Below the pieces are notes generated by a model, which searched no databases, was not told the origin of the DNA, and worked only from the letters and a program-made list of their open reading frames with translations. DNA of 64,000 bases from Yponomeuta sedellus (taxonomy: Eukaryota; Arthropoda; Insecta; Lepidoptera; Yponomeutidae): assembly GCA_934045075.1 (NCBI GenBank), contig OW203724.1, positions 10,341,473 through 10,405,472 of the forward strand. Direction: 5' to 3'. Shown here piece after piece: positions 21,420 through 32,129 of this stretch (its first letter is position 1; each line of letters starts with the position of its first letter). The position numbers were made by a program, and so were the translations under genes.

Positions 21420-21990
21420 GGTATTTTACCTGCTCTACCTTAAAGGACTAACAACTTCATCAAAGTAACTTTTAATGTAATTTGTACGAAGTTTATATGT
21501 TAGTCACCTATTACTCGTTAACTTGTAAAGCCTACCTCGCCCTGCTAGTTTATGGAAACAATCGTTTTCTTCAAAGGTGATTATAGGTGCTACTGAACTA
21601 AAATGTCTCACATTTCTACAATTAACGGTTTAGGCGAGGGGGGGGAGGAAGGGACGGCCTACTCTAACAAATATTTAGATAGCGCTATAAAATTCGATAT
21701 TTTGTTTGCAAAAGGATCTCGAAATCTAAAAGCCGCCATGTGCGTGTCTGGCTACGCGCAGTGTAGGGTTCCGTAGACAGAGGGCGTTTTATCCGTTTTA
21801 AAGAACTAACAACTTCACCAACGTAGTTTTCAATGGATTTTTTGCGAAGTTTTCCTTGTAAAATTTGATCGTCTATTACTCGTTAACTAGTAAAGAAGTC
21901 ATTATATGTAGCTTGAATTTTTTCACGCTTTTACAATAAATTGACCGTTTAACTAGGAGAGGGCGGACGCCCTACCCGGACAAAATTTTG
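21420..21990. repeat. Two copies of the GGTTCCGTAG repeat
   Basis: 21,420-21,660 and 21,765-21,990 share 'ACTAACAACTTCA', 'ATTACTCGTTAAC', 'GTAAAG' and 'TTACAATTAACCG' blocks with 11,640 and 13,360. Non-coding. Confidence 0.6.
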
Positions 21991-22008
21991 CGCCAATTAG
22001 TATTACCA

Positions 22009-22100
22009 ATCCGGACTTGGCCCCCGTGGTGGAGTATGTATGGCCCATACCTTTCTTACGGAAAAAACCCGTGCCCCTCGGTGGGGACATAATGTGTTAA
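22009..22100 (+). repeat. Repeat X fragment, with the site empty in comparison with 26,973
   Basis: 'CCCGTGGTGGAGTATG', 'CCCATACCTTTCTTACGG' and 'CCCGTGCCCCTCGGTGGGG' align to the sequences flanking the solo LTR at 26,973-27,927 and give the uninterrupted form of that site. Confidence 0.7.
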
Positions 22101-22444
22101 TGATGATTTTGCAAACGGAACCCTAAATCGAAAATTATCTTTTTACACCCATAAAAATATTTATCATTTATACACGAGCATTTAGGTGGGGGGAGGGGGT
22201 ACACTAATATTTTTTTTACGTTTTGTAGGCGTAATTAATATGTGTGTCTATAGTATGTGTGTGGCAAAGGAGACGGGGATTTCTGGGCCCGATTGTAAAT
22301 AGTTGAGATATGGTTTTAAAAAAGCGTTATATTTTTCTATTTTAAAATATAAAAAATGAGCTCAATTCACAATCTGGAAGACGAGAAATCTTAAAAATAA
22401 GTTTATGTCTCTAATAAAATAGGATGCTGATTAGTCTGCATGTA

Positions 22445-22712
22445 AGAGCGGTGGTAGCGGAGCAGTGTAGAACGCCGGCTTCTCAATTGGGAGGTCGTGG
22501 GTTCGAACCCCGGCATGTACCAATGACTTTGTTTTCTAAGTTATGTACATTTGTGAAATTATAGTAGCAATACTACTCGCTGACGGTGAAGGAAAACATC
22601 GTAAGGAAACCCTAGTGTCTGAGCTGTTAGCGTACCTCAGCGCTTGTTACGTAATGGCCCAACTATGAGGCTAAGTGCGGAAATCTCATGTCTAACTAAC
22701 TAACTAACTAAC
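22445..22712 (+). mobile_element. tRNA-derived SINE with CTAA tail and 13-bp TSD
   Basis: Target duplication TAGTCTGCATGTA is exact at 22,432-22,444 and 22,713-22,725. The head has an A-box-like GTGGTAGCGGAGCAGTG and a perfect B box GGTTCGAACCC. The body contains GTGAAGGAAAACATCGTAAG, and the 3' end is five CTAA units. It is a textbook SINE insertion, useful as a contrast to the fold-back family. Confidence 0.85.
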
Positions 22713-22729
22713 TAGTCTGCATGTATTAA

Positions 22730-24130
22730 CCCGTGTTTGTCAACTGTATTTTTAATCTGTGTCTGTGCTAACACTTAACAGTGACAGGCGTGACAGCTCC
22801 CTGACTTAATCTTCTTTTACGTCCGTGATCTATGACCACTCGTCTTCTCGTATCGTTCAGTGCGTTTTGAGTGTGTTTCCTGTTGTTTTTGTTATTATAA
22901 TTCTCCAACCAGTGCTTTCTTTCTACAGACTTACGATCTTGCTTAAATTGTACGGACACGGATAAGTTTAGTATAAGTTTCATTGTCAGCTTGTGGCATA
23001 GCCTCACTTTTACTAAATCTCTTATAATTCTGCTCTCAGATTGCCAAAATCCGCAGAATTGAAAAGAGGAATTTTCCGAGATGGTTTGCTAATATATAAG
23101 CTCTAAATTGACATCTCTTTAATCTTTTTACAGCCTGGCCCAAGAATGTATGAAAGTGTATCCGTCTCCTTTCAGCTTTCTAGTACAAATCGACTCTGAG
23201 CCAGGCCGCAGACAGAGAGACTGATGGACATGACGAAACTTTTGTTTTGGCCCTTTGTTGATATAACAAGGATTTGGGTAAAACGTTCTTGCTACAGAAC
23301 CTTAAAAATTAAGTAATACCAATCTCAGAAGCTCTTTAAGTAAAATGGTTTAAAACTAAAGAATAACTCTATGATTTATAAAAAGTTCTCACTAAATCGC
23401 TAATAAATGCATTCATAAATTCATTCATTATCTATAGATATGATCAAAAACGCTACGACGTGACAATCAATTCTTTGTAATCAAGTCTCTAATAAATGTT
23501 TTTGTGATACACATATTATTGACGTGAACTAGCTCTTTTATATCAACAGAATTATGTTCTACGAATATGTCGTAGATTGCAGGAAAAAGAGTCAGCAAAA
23601 ACGACCACCGCATAGTTCAGCTTCATCATCATACATCAAAGTTTTTGACTATTTATACGTTTATACGAGACTTTAGGTTGTGGTGGGTTTATAGCAGAAC
23701 TGAAATGGAGATCTTACTTTATCTTAATTTACACTAATATTATAAAGTAGAAACTTTGTAATTTTACATATGATTATTTGTAAGTTTGTATGTGGGGGGT
23801 GGTCTACGAAATTACTTGTACTATTTTAAAACTTTTTTACGAGTATTTTGAACCGGTCTTCAGGATGAACTTAGGCTACAGACTAATCTGTTCATCATGT
23901 GAACGTAGTCGCGAGCACTGCTAGTAAACCATGATTTACCTAAGATCTGTCTTAAAACCGCTTGAAATCTAACTGACGAGTGTTTAATTGAAATCTTTTT
24001 TCATAATAATTTACGTATCGTTTTGGTCAATAAATTACCATGGGGCTTAAAACTTAGAGTAGGTACCTATCGTCGGATTAGGACACCTATGATATTAAAG
24101 TATATTTGATTTATTTATATAATGTGATGT
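22730..24130. other. Intergenic with one unassigned minus-strand frame
   Basis: A minus-strand open frame at 22,768-23,007 (79 codons) is basic and ends NDTRRRVVIDHGRKRRLSQG; I recognise no family and cannot show it is expressed. 23,140-23,300 contains 'GGCCGCAGACAGAGAGACTG', a block related to 12,300-12,390 and 45,055-45,200, a dispersed non-coding repeat. Confidence 0.3.
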
Positions 24131-24287
24131 GTGGATGAGGGCAGCGTTTGTTTGTCCGCGTCTGTGTCTGTGACAGACTCTGTACCCAGCTCATGCACCA
24201 ATGTCTATGTTTTTAAGGTTGTGTCAAACACCCAGACATGTGTAAACAATGTCTGGGTTTTTTTAATGTTTACTTATGATGATGATG

Positions 24288-24645
24288 GTGATATCAATCC
24301 TTGGTATGTCCCCAGTACTGGGGCACGGGTATCTTCCTGCATCGCAGGAAGATTAGGCCATACTCCACCACAGGGGCCAAGTCCGGGTTGGTGGAGTATT
24401 GTAAGATCGGGGCGAGCCTTACTGTCAGAAGTTATTGAGCCGCCCATAAGGCCTCTGAAATGGCTAAACGACTGGCATTACATGACAGCCGGCACCAACG
24501 GTTTTGCCGTGCCTTGCGAATTGATTGCGAAGCATTGAAGCGCTCAGAAAAAATGCCACTAGCTGTAGTCACGGGATGGTCACGCTCAACCCGCTCAAGT
24601 GATTGACTCCAATAACTCGGCTCGACTAGGCCACAAGCGTTTGTT
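24288..24645 (+). repeat. Repeat X, near full length
   Basis: Both blocks of repeat X are present: the 'GGCACGGGTATCTTCC ... GGTTGGTGGAGTATTG' part and the 'GACAGCCGGCACCAACGG ... CTCGACTAGGCCACAA' part. An apparent 135-codon frame across it is a by-product of the repeat. Confidence 0.65.
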
Positions 24646-24689
24646 GTTTTTTATATTGTCCGACGCGGGTCAGATAGCCTGGAATATGT

Positions 24690-24895
24690 TATCATCACCG
24701 GTCACGCGAACGGGAAACAAAGCAGAGGACGAGCACCAATGCGTTGGACTGACACTATAACAAAAGCTTCGGGAGGGATCCTACAAGCAGACATACATCT
24801 GGTGCATAATCGGATCGAATGGAGGGCGCTAGTGGTGGAAGCTGCCCCATAGTCACGTCTCTCAGTCAAGAGGATACGACGAAGAAGAATAAAAT
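24690..24895 (+). pseudogene. RTE-like ORF C-terminal fragment
   Basis: The frame reads KQSRGRAPMRWTDTITKASG then HNRIEWRALVVEAAP and stop, followed by a GACGAAGAAGAATAA tail. A minus-strand relative lies at 30,110-30,295. It matches the end of the GRPPxRWxD RTE-like subfamily. Confidence 0.55.
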
Positions 24896-25279
24896 ATTCT
24901 TTAATTTCTTATTTGCGGGGATATCATAACAGAAACGAACACAAGCATTTCGGACGGGTTGGAAAAGCTTGTGAGTATCAGCAAATAAACATGGACCTTT
25001 GAGTCAAGACATAATTTAGTTTTGACTTTATGAATATTATAGAAAACACTCTAGTCGCTTTAAGTGTGCCTTTACTAGAGTTTTTTTCCATTTCTCCAGG
25101 ATCCCATCATCATCATCAATACTGACTTCATGATTTGATTCTAACTGACCCGACCATGGGACTTGTAAAATCTACCCTTTGAAACAAAAAAAACTTAGAG
25201 TATTCGGGGAACATACATGAAAAACAAGATTCCGACGAATTAGAATCCTCCTCATTTTTTAAAATGTTAGTTATTTAAA

Positions 25280-25440
25280 TAAATAACATTTACATGCAGG
25301 CACAAACATTGCTTCTGGCCCCACACTAGGATACCCTGTGTCATAAGAACTAGAAACAACGACATCACAACCATGTAAACATCCAACACCTGGGTTTTCT
25401 TTTTGTACGCCACTTTTCCGCGCCACAGAGGTCATTCTAG
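25280..25440 (-). repeat. SINE body fragment
   Basis: 'CACACTAGGATACCCTGTGT' and 'AACATCCAACACCTGGG' match the SINE at 1,988-2,250. The tRNA-like head is mostly lost. Confidence 0.5.
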
Positions 25441-26008
25441 ATTTGAAGCTCAGTTATCAAATAAAAAAATATGTGTTCAAAAATTTGTTCGATAAACCTA
25501 ACTCGGCATGCTACTCGGTATCTGGTGAACTTTGAAAGGTGAATGTCACCCTACAGATTAAAAAATAAAGCTTTCAAAGCAGGTAGTACAAAATGGTCAT
25601 TCAAAAGTCAACAACTCTGTTAGCTCACTTTTTTCTGCGTACCAGAAAATGGTAAAGATATCGAGAGCATTTACACGCAATTCGGGGGCTTTATGACCCA
25701 AAAAGCCAGAGAGGAATGAACGAAATGCGATACAAACAATCTTGTCGGATATTCCCCTAAAATGATATCCATAGCCATGAATTTATATTTCCCCGCCGCG
25801 GCACCTGATCCTGTTAGGCATAACGATCATCTCTGAATTATGTATCGATCTCGAGGATTAGGGTAGATGTAGATCAAATTGACTTTTCCTTCCTGCAAGT
25901 ACCTACATATTTAAGGCAAAAGGTCATTTGGTCTTTTGCACAAGAGATCATGGAGCTTCTTGGGGTTTCTAAGTTCCTTGCAAGCTTTTCTTGATTCCAA
26001 TAGGTAAG

Positions 26009-26226
26009 TACAGTACGATTAAAATCAGTTAACGATTCGGCCAACCTCGGTAATTCTCGTGAATCCCTCATCTCTCACAGAGAGTTATCAATTAACACAT
26101 ATGAACTTTAATTAAATTACTCGTTGTGTTATTGAATACAATACAAGAACGATAAGAGCAACAAAACCTCCTTTGTAGCTCAAAACTAACACAGCCGAAT
26201 CGTTGACTGATTTTAATCGTATTGTA
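26009..26226. mobile_element. MITE with ~33-bp TIRs
   Basis: The left end (TACAGTACGATTAAAATCAG ... ACGATTCGGC) is the near-perfect reverse complement of the right end (GCCGAATCGT ... TTTTAATCGTATTGTA). The 218-bp element has no ORF. TA at both ends suggests a Tc1/mariner-type target, which is an inference. Confidence 0.75.
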
Positions 26227-26469
26227 CTACTTAGTAATTATATCTCCATTTGGTTCTGTGATGTGTCTTGTAGTTGAATAAATGTGTTTTTAAATTTATT
26301 TCTTTTAAAAGAATCAAATAAACAAAGATATAAGGAGATGGTGTGATCGAAACACCAAACCCTCTGCACTACTTTAAGAACCTATCAATCCTACTGGAAT
26401 CGTATGCTTGTGGTTGTTATCAGCTCGGGAGTGCATTGAAGATAAACGCACGATAAAAGTAACATAATA

Positions 26470-26757
26470 TGCACAAAATAAAAGTTGCACAAAGAGCGAT
26501 GGAGCGTGCCATGCTGGGCATATAGCTTGTGGACCGCATACCAAACGTAGAAATTCGTCGAAGAACCAAGGTCGAAGACGTTGGTAAGCGGATCACAAAG
26601 ATAAAGTGGAGATGGGTTGGACACTTGGCAAGAAGGGAAGACGGCCGGTGGACCAGGACAGTATCGGAGTAGCGGCCAAGGGAGGGAAGGAGGTTGGTAG
26701 GCAGACCACCGACACCGGTGCAGTGGGTTGATGTGGGCTGATTATAGATAGAGAGAA
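26470..26757 (+). pseudogene. RTE-like ORF fragment, GHLARR region
   Basis: The frame reads KVAQRAMERAMLGI, stop, LVDRIPNVEIRRRTKVEDVG, IKWRWVGHLARREDGRWT, a further stop after TVSE, and RRLVGRPPTPVQWVDVG. This is the conserved C-terminal region of RTE-type enzymes (RxQWxGHxARRxDGRW). At least two stops make it non-functional. Confidence 0.65.
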
Positions 26758-26924
26758 AATTAACAAACTTTGAATGTTATGAATGTCTAACTTGACTATG
26801 CATGCGTATCTTAACCTACACACACAAGACTATTTAAGTTATTGTATGGACTCAGGCGTTACTTTGCGTAAATCCGTAATAGCATTAAAATGTGAAAATT
26901 TCTTTGCTAATTAAGACCAGCCAC

Positions 26925-26972
26925 TAGTCTTGCAAGCCTCCACCAATCCGTGGTGGATTATGACCTATACCT
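26925..26972 (+). repeat. Repeat X, left part (split by solo LTR)
   Basis: 'CCACCAATCCGTGGTGGATT' and 'GACCTATACCT' belong to repeat X; its right part resumes at 27,928 with ACCTTCCTCAGAG and CCCGTGCCCCTCGGTGGGG. Confidence 0.65.
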
Positions 26973-27119
26973 TGTGACGTAGCTAACCACGTCACCAGCC
27001 ACACCACGAGCACCACGCAGGCACGGCGTGACAAGACGCCAGCGGAGCGCGGCCCGCGGCGCGGGGCGCCGCATGCAGTGACGCCAGCAAGGACTAGCGG
27101 GAGGCGCGGCACGGCGGCG

Positions 27120-27155
27120 ACGCGAATATAAAAGGCGCAGCGCTAGCTCAGTCGA
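27120..27155 (+). promoter_or_regulatory. TATA box and initiator in solo LTR
   Basis: GAATATAAAAGGCGC is followed about 25 bp later by GCTCAGTCG. TATA plus TCAGT at this spacing is a standard arthropod core promoter. Its direction is plus, away from the GC-rich U3. Confidence 0.7.
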
Positions 27156-27359
27156 GCGGCTCCCACTACCAGTAAAGACGTTCACCGTAGGTCCGGTCCC
27201 GGTGTCAATTTAAGGGGTTTCTGGTTCGCTGTGGGAGTCCCGGTAGGGCTTCAGGGCAGTCGGAGGGGATCCCGATCTGTAGAGGGTTGAGGAACAGGTG
27301 AGGGCACATCGGCTGATCGCCGGAAGCGGTACAGTGGTCCGCCTCTGTGGGCCCATCCG

Positions 27360-27570
27360 AGGTTAGCCGATGCCGCTCACGAAATATCCTAGGGCGTGGC
27401 ATGTTGGTTTCCCGATAGTAGCCGGCCTAGGATATCTCGTGTGCCCGCCTTAGCTTCTGGGCGCTGGCACGTTGGGGTTCCCGATGGTGGCCACACCCAG
27501 GTAATAGGGAATCCTGAGAGCGGTATGTTGGGGATCCCGATATCGGCCGCTCCAGGATCATTGAGAGTCG
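27360..27570 (+). repeat. Three imperfect repeats inside the solo LTR leader
   Basis: GGCATGTTGGTTTCCCGATA, GGCACGTTGGGGTTCCCGAT and GGTATGTTGGGGATCCCGAT each start a unit of roughly 60 bp ending in 'CC.AGGA/CCAGGTAA'. They lie downstream of the predicted start of transcription. Confidence 0.6.
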
Positions 27571-27927
27571 TAGGTACCTCTCACCAGGAATAAGTACAGC
27601 AGTTAATAATAGTGAGCAAGTCGCCCCTAGTGTACATCAGTAGTTAAGTCGTGTGAGTGTCGGTGGTGTAACAAAGACAGTGATAATACAGGGACAATGG
27701 TTAAAACCAGTGGTAGGTTAAGTGAGAGACAATTTGAGTGTGTAGGGTTAATTAGGTAAATATTAGGTCTGTGTGTATTAAATGGTGTCGGTTTTTGGAA
27801 TCCAAGCGTAGTCATTTGTGAGTAGTCCCCATAGGCATCCTTGAAAGCGCCAACCCGGGTAGTATTTCACCGGGTCGCGCATAAACCTAGCCCCTCAGGC
27901 AGAGCACCTCAAGAGGTTAGTGTTACA

Positions 27928-27990
27928 ACCTTCCTCAGAGAACCCGTGCCCCTCGGTGGGGACATAATGGGTTGATGATGATGGTGATTC
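27928..27990 (+). repeat. Repeat X, right part
   Basis: Continuation of 26,925-26,972 after the solo LTR, beginning with the duplicated ACCT. Confidence 0.65.
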
Positions 27991-27994
27991 CACT

Positions 27995-28960
27995 AGCTTG
28001 GGCAGTAACATCGCACGGGCGAAACCACTGCCGTTGCGCAGTCATTCTCTGAGAATTTAGAGCATCTTTCTATGTATCCCTTGTGCCAGTCCAAATGCAC
28101 TCGATAAGTCTGGAGGCATCAGTGCGTGAGGAACGGTTCTGGTCTTTATTTGTACCGTGGTTCTGGGCCTATATCTATAAATCTAACTGTTTAGGACACA
28201 CGATAATAAGATGGGTAGTTAGACGACGGCGACAAAGGCGCGTGTTTCCTGTCTATTTATTGTATACTACTAAAAATACATCTAGGGACGAAATTTAGAA
28301 TAGCGGTAGTAGACCACGGTCTAAATTAAGTGGTAAGAGCACTTCATATTCTAATCCTACGCGAATGTAGGCGCGGGACAGCTTGTTGGTAATAAGTTTA
28401 TATTAGTCAAGATCGTGACAAGTACAATGATTGATTCAAAATTTCGAACTTTGGAACTTTCTTATGATAAATGAATTCAGATTGGCTGTATTAAGGTGGA
28501 GGTATTTCGTGCACTATCTCAAAAAGCCTCACCTCACGCCGACTTCAGCGCACCAACGAGCACAGGCGCTATTCTCGGTGCCTAATTCAGGAGCACTCAT
28601 CTCACCGTAAGGATACAAATTGTCACGTTCGGAGATCAATCGACCGCCGCATAAAGAGGTGGCCAAGCCGTGAACGAGATGCTCCCGTTACAAGATCCGA
28701 GGGGCCACCGTTTTGTAAGAGCTTGTAACTGTACATTCACAGGTTTTTGAGCTTCAAGGGCTTACTCGCAAGGTGTGTCGCAGCGCACACACTGGTTTAC
28801 ACGTACCTTGGAAGTGAAGGAGTGCCTTGGAAATATGATTTTTTTTTGTCAAAAACCATCTGTTTGAGCGAAAATGCAATGTGTAAACTTACTAGGTGCT
28901 ATGATTGTGATTTAGGGAGACACTTTTTTATTGCAAAAACTATTTATAAAAGATTTTTTA
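27995..28960. other. Intergenic, nothing recognised
   Basis: 28,500-28,740 is more GC-rich but has stops in every frame on both strands, and I recognise no family. Confidence 0.3.
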
Positions 28961-28965
28961 GGTTA

Positions 28966-29092
28966 TATTATTTTTAATGTACTAACCCGTGCTAAGGACA
29001 ATTTTAAAAACCTATTTAGAGGCTAAAAATTCGCCGCTAAATTCGCTAAAAATGCCGGGATTCGAACCCGCGACCTCTGGCTATCCGTGCCT
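28966..29092 (-). mobile_element. tRNA-core fold-back repeat, truncated
   Basis: One terminus (TTATTTTTAATGTACTAACC) and the reverse-read B box (GGGATTCGAACCCGCGACC) are present. The second terminus and target duplication are not seen; sequence changes at 29,093. An internal 'TTCGCCGCTAAATTCGCTAA' insertion-like tract is unique to this copy. Confidence 0.6.
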
Positions 29093-29224
29093 TCTCTTCC
29101 TTCTGCGGAACCCCGCAATTCGTGAGGCCCGACACGCGCTTGACCGGTTTTGTCGCACACAGTGCCTGTCTTCCGCCTGTAACATCAATTTTAATGTGTG
29201 ATTGGGGAAATTTCAAAAAAATAA

Positions 29225-29310
29225 TAATAATAACTTCCAAACAACACAATCACTTGACCAGGTCCCAAACTAAGGATACCCTGTACTATGGTAACCAGGC
29301 AAGGACATAA
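29225..29310 (-). repeat. Retroposon tail block
   Basis: 'CAGGTCCCAAACTAAGGATA' and 'ATGGTAACCAGGCAAGGACA' match 38,090-38,160 and the inverse of 7,150-7,240. Confidence 0.45.
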
Positions 29311-29639
29311 TATTATAATCTACACTTCTTAGTTTTCCCCGTAGTGGCGTAGAATGCCACAAATGACAAGGAGGAGGAGGTCATTTTCAATTTACTAACG
29401 GGAAGTTACGAACTGTTCATATTAACCTGCTTATTTTGATGATATTCGGAGGTGGCGTGCCCTTGCGTTCAATACACTGCAAAAATTTTATTTGGACAGG
29501 GCGGAGTGCAAAACTGCAAGACTAGCGCTAAAATATCGATTGGTAGCCCGAACATTGACCAACGTTGATACATAGAGATATTATTATATTAAACAACCAG
29601 AAAAAGAATACAATCATGATTTATTAAACCTAAGTAATG

Positions 29640-29710
29640 TTATAGAATTGGCGGTCTTATCCGTAAGAGCGATCTCTTCCAGACTAGCTTTGGATGGAGT
29701 GGATTGCATG
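29640..29710 (-). repeat. LINE 3'-UTR fragment
   Basis: Reverse complement of the GTCTGGAAGAGATCGCT...CGATAAGACCGCC block, as at 8,395 and 21,165. Confidence 0.5.
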
Positions 29711-30109
29711 AAGGATATAGTCGGTAGGTGCATGTACATAAATAATTAAATCGAAAATATATTGATACCAAATAGCAAAAGAGTGCGAGAATATAATTAC
29801 TTATAATTACATACGATATACAGTACATATAGATACCTAAAAAAATATACTTATACAATGATGAAATTGTGATGAATGACATGTAAAAAGTTAAAAACTT
29901 TAGTGTTCCTGATTTTCATAGATTATATGACGTCATAAAAACGTTAAACATCTTAAGAAAGGCATTGACAAATAAACATTTTCATTTCATTGATTGAACT
30001 ATGTATCTTAGCACCAATTATGGTGCAAACGATAATAGTGCACTATATGAAACTAGAGCAGCGTGGACATAAGATCGCAAGTTCCGCATGCATCCCTCTA
30101 CCTAACAAG

Positions 30110-30295
30110 CTATTCTTCTTCTTCGTCGTATCCTCATGGCTGAGGGACGTGACTATAGGGCAGCTTCCGCCACCAGCTCTCTCCACTCGTTTCAATTATG
30201 CGTCAGATGTATGGCTGCTTGTAGGGTCCCTCCCGAAGCTTTAGTTATGATGTCTGTCCAACGCGTTGGTGGTCGTCCTCTGCTATGCAACTGTT
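30110..30295 (-). pseudogene. RTE-like ORF C-terminal fragment with TTC edge
   Basis: On the minus strand it matches the sequence at 24,700-24,895 (GCGTTGGACAGACATC, AAGCTTCGGGAGGGACCC). The plus-strand TTCTTCTTCTTCGTCG edge is the GAA tail in reverse. Confidence 0.55.
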
Positions 30296-30354
30296 TAAAA
30301 TCAACTGTTAGTATTAGGTACAGTCACGATCATTAACGTGTATACACTTCAGTA

Positions 30355-30640
30355 CCTTGTCAAAGACCTTGACGGCCTCGGCGCAGCGGTTTGGCACGCT
30401 GACTGTCTCGGGTTCGATCCCCACCCGGCTCAAACCAGAAAACGAACTTTTCTAGTTTTTCTCGGGTCTTGGATGTTATTATGTATTCATTGTATTAAAT
30501 CTATCGTCGAAGAAGCACCTCACCAAGTAGCGAGTCATTTAGTTGTACTACTTATTATGGGGCTAACGAGATCTGTGTTATATGTCCATGAATATTTATT
30601 TATTTATTATTTTATTTATTTATTGTAGATAGTTTCCTTT
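30355..30640 (+). repeat. tRNA-derived SINE (CTCGGGTTCGATCCCC head)
   Basis: 'GCGGTTTGGCACGCTGAC' and the B box GGGTTCGATCCCC form a tRNA-like head; the body runs to an (ATTT)n-type tail at about 30,590-30,630. A headless relative starts at 37,305. Confidence 0.55.
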
Positions 30641-31055
30641 CTTGTTATAATAAAGTAATATACAGTGATGACCATGCCATTCTTTGCCATTCACATATAT
30701 CATGCTATGTGTGAATGGCAAAGATGTTTTTTCTTGGTCAATGGTCACTTCTACGCGCCAAATTTTCAAGTTTCAATCAATGGCCTCTGTATGTTCGTAA
30801 TGATATGATTTATGCAGCGTCCCGTAGCATATTCACTCACACTAGATGGGTGAAGGCACCACCTGGATTCTGCAGTGCCTGGGTGTAGACTTGCCCAGCA
30901 CCTATACCATCCTGACAGCTTAGTGGGCCTAGCCCACAGAAAAGACAAGTCAATACGTGCCGAGCCAACCAAGCCACAGGTTTCATCACGATGTTTTCCT
31001 TCACCATTAGAGTGTAGTACTGCGACTACAAATTCGAAAATGTACCTACCTAAAT
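30640..31055. repeat. Long dispersed duplicate, copy 1
   Basis: 30,640-31,055 matches 37,470-37,855 closely (for example GAAGGCACCAC, TGTAGACTTGCCCAGCACCT, ACAGGTTTCATCACGATG). Copy 1 has a complete hairpin (CTTTGCCATTCACA/TGTGTGAATGGCAAAG, 30,682-30,724); copy 2 has only its right arm. Confidence 0.7.
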
Positions 31056-31059
31056 ATTA

Positions 31060-32040
31060 TTTTTTATTATTATTATTAAAGACAAAATAGTCAATTTCTC
31101 ACACATCAGTCTGTGAGAAAGAGGTTAATATGACAAGGTGTCTAAGGTGTTTACATGTTAGTGCACGCGACTGTACGCATAGGATGGACTATTTTGATAT
31201 CGCTTGACTGCCATTTGCGATCCATTAGCGTTGTGGACGTCTGTCGCGCGCGGCACGGGCCGGGCTCGGCGCAACGCAAACTACGTCGCGTTGTCCTTAT
31301 TTGCCAATTTACTTACATTTCGTGCTTCGCAGCGCCCCGCGGGCAATAAAGTAATATTATTCGCTGCTAGCGAGGGCAATAGTGGCTCTACTGCCTCTTT
31401 TACGGGCACCGAGTCGCGTCACATGGGAAATTATTTGACGCCCGTTTAATGGATTTCTGCCATCATAACACGCCACCTACAGTCGAGTGAAGTATAAGTT
31501 GTTGCTTCAGCCAAACTCGGCTACCAGGCGATTTTTTACATTTTTGTGCAGTATCTAGTCGAACAACTTTAATGTACCTACGTAGCTAAATCTTTGCATC
31601 ATGCTTAAGTGAAATTGGATAAGTCAGAGCAACGGAAGCACGCATTTTCACCTCCAGAATAGGCTATTTTACAGTATTTCGAAAACCGACTCAGATTTTT
31701 TACTTCGTTGGTGTTTAATAAGTGATTTACTGAGCTGTGACGTCATTACAGATTTGACCAATCCTGGTCAAATCTTTCGATAAAATTGCTACAGTTACAA
31801 AAGTATCGAGTTCTATCCTGTTTTTTGCGGAAATTATTCCTTTTTTTATTAAAATGCTTTATATCTGTTTTAAATCTCATTATTGATACCACAGAACATA
31901 AAAAAAGAGTAGAAGTCGTAAGTGGGCGGTGCCCGCGTGCCTCACATTAGCAATGTATTGCCTATGCGTAGTCGGTGACAGTTTTGTTGACTTCAGTTGC
32001 CGTGCGCTTCTAGTAAAGAAAAAATGGTGAAAACTTGATT
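31060..32040. other. Intergenic, nothing certain
   Basis: 31,230-31,440 is GC-rich with open plus-strand frames of 64-81 codons but no recognisable domain. A small hairpin GATTTGACCA/TGGTCAAATC lies near 31,752. Confidence 0.3.
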
Positions 32041-32043
32041 AAA

Positions 32044-32127
32044 ATGCCTTGTTATGCTGTGTTAGAGAGCAAAAATAAAAGTTGGGGACCAAAATATACC
32101 GATCATGCCGTAACATTTCATCTGTAA
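32044..32127 (+). pseudogene. Possible THAP-like first exon remnant
   Basis: ATG at 32,044 opens MPCYAVLESKNKSW ... HAVTFHL, reminiscent of the N-terminus of THAP proteins (MPxCxVxxCxNK ... VTFHRFP). The second zinc cysteine position is Ser. After CTG comes GTAAGA (a donor) or an in-frame TAA at 32,125. Upstream at about 31,988 is GACTTCAGTTGC, an initiator-like sequence. It could be an exon of a gene or a transposon remnant. Confidence 0.35.
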
Positions 32128-32129
32128 GA

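Larger units (their letters stand above)
26973..27927 (+). mobile_element. Solo LTR, 955 bp, GC-rich, with 4-bp TSD
   Basis: Begins TGTGACGTAGCTAACC and ends GGTTAGTGTTACA, a TG...CA pair with extended inverted similarity. ACCT flanks it on both sides (26,969-26,972 and 27,928-27,931). It sits in a repeat X copy whose intact relative at 22,009-22,100 gives the empty site. It has a TATA box (27,126-27,132) and an arthropod initiator TCAGTC about 25 bp downstream, so U3/R starts near 27,150. No internal retroviral sequence adjoins it. It is not the LTR of the Ty3/gypsy element at 56,095; gypsy or BEL cannot be decided. Confidence 0.8.

Noticed and set aside
22768..23007. Basic 79-codon minus-strand frame, ending in a dibasic-rich sequence that might suggest a peptide precursor
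   Set aside because: No signal peptide, no repeat of peptide motifs and no support for splicing; chance ORF is more likely.
24131..24538. 135-codon plus-strand frame
   Set aside because: It coincides with repeat X, which is non-coding in its other copies, and shows no domain.
26924..27185. GC-rich overlapping frames taken for a CpG-island gene start
   Set aside because: They lie in the U3 region of the solo LTR, bounded by target duplications; the promoter belongs to the LTR.
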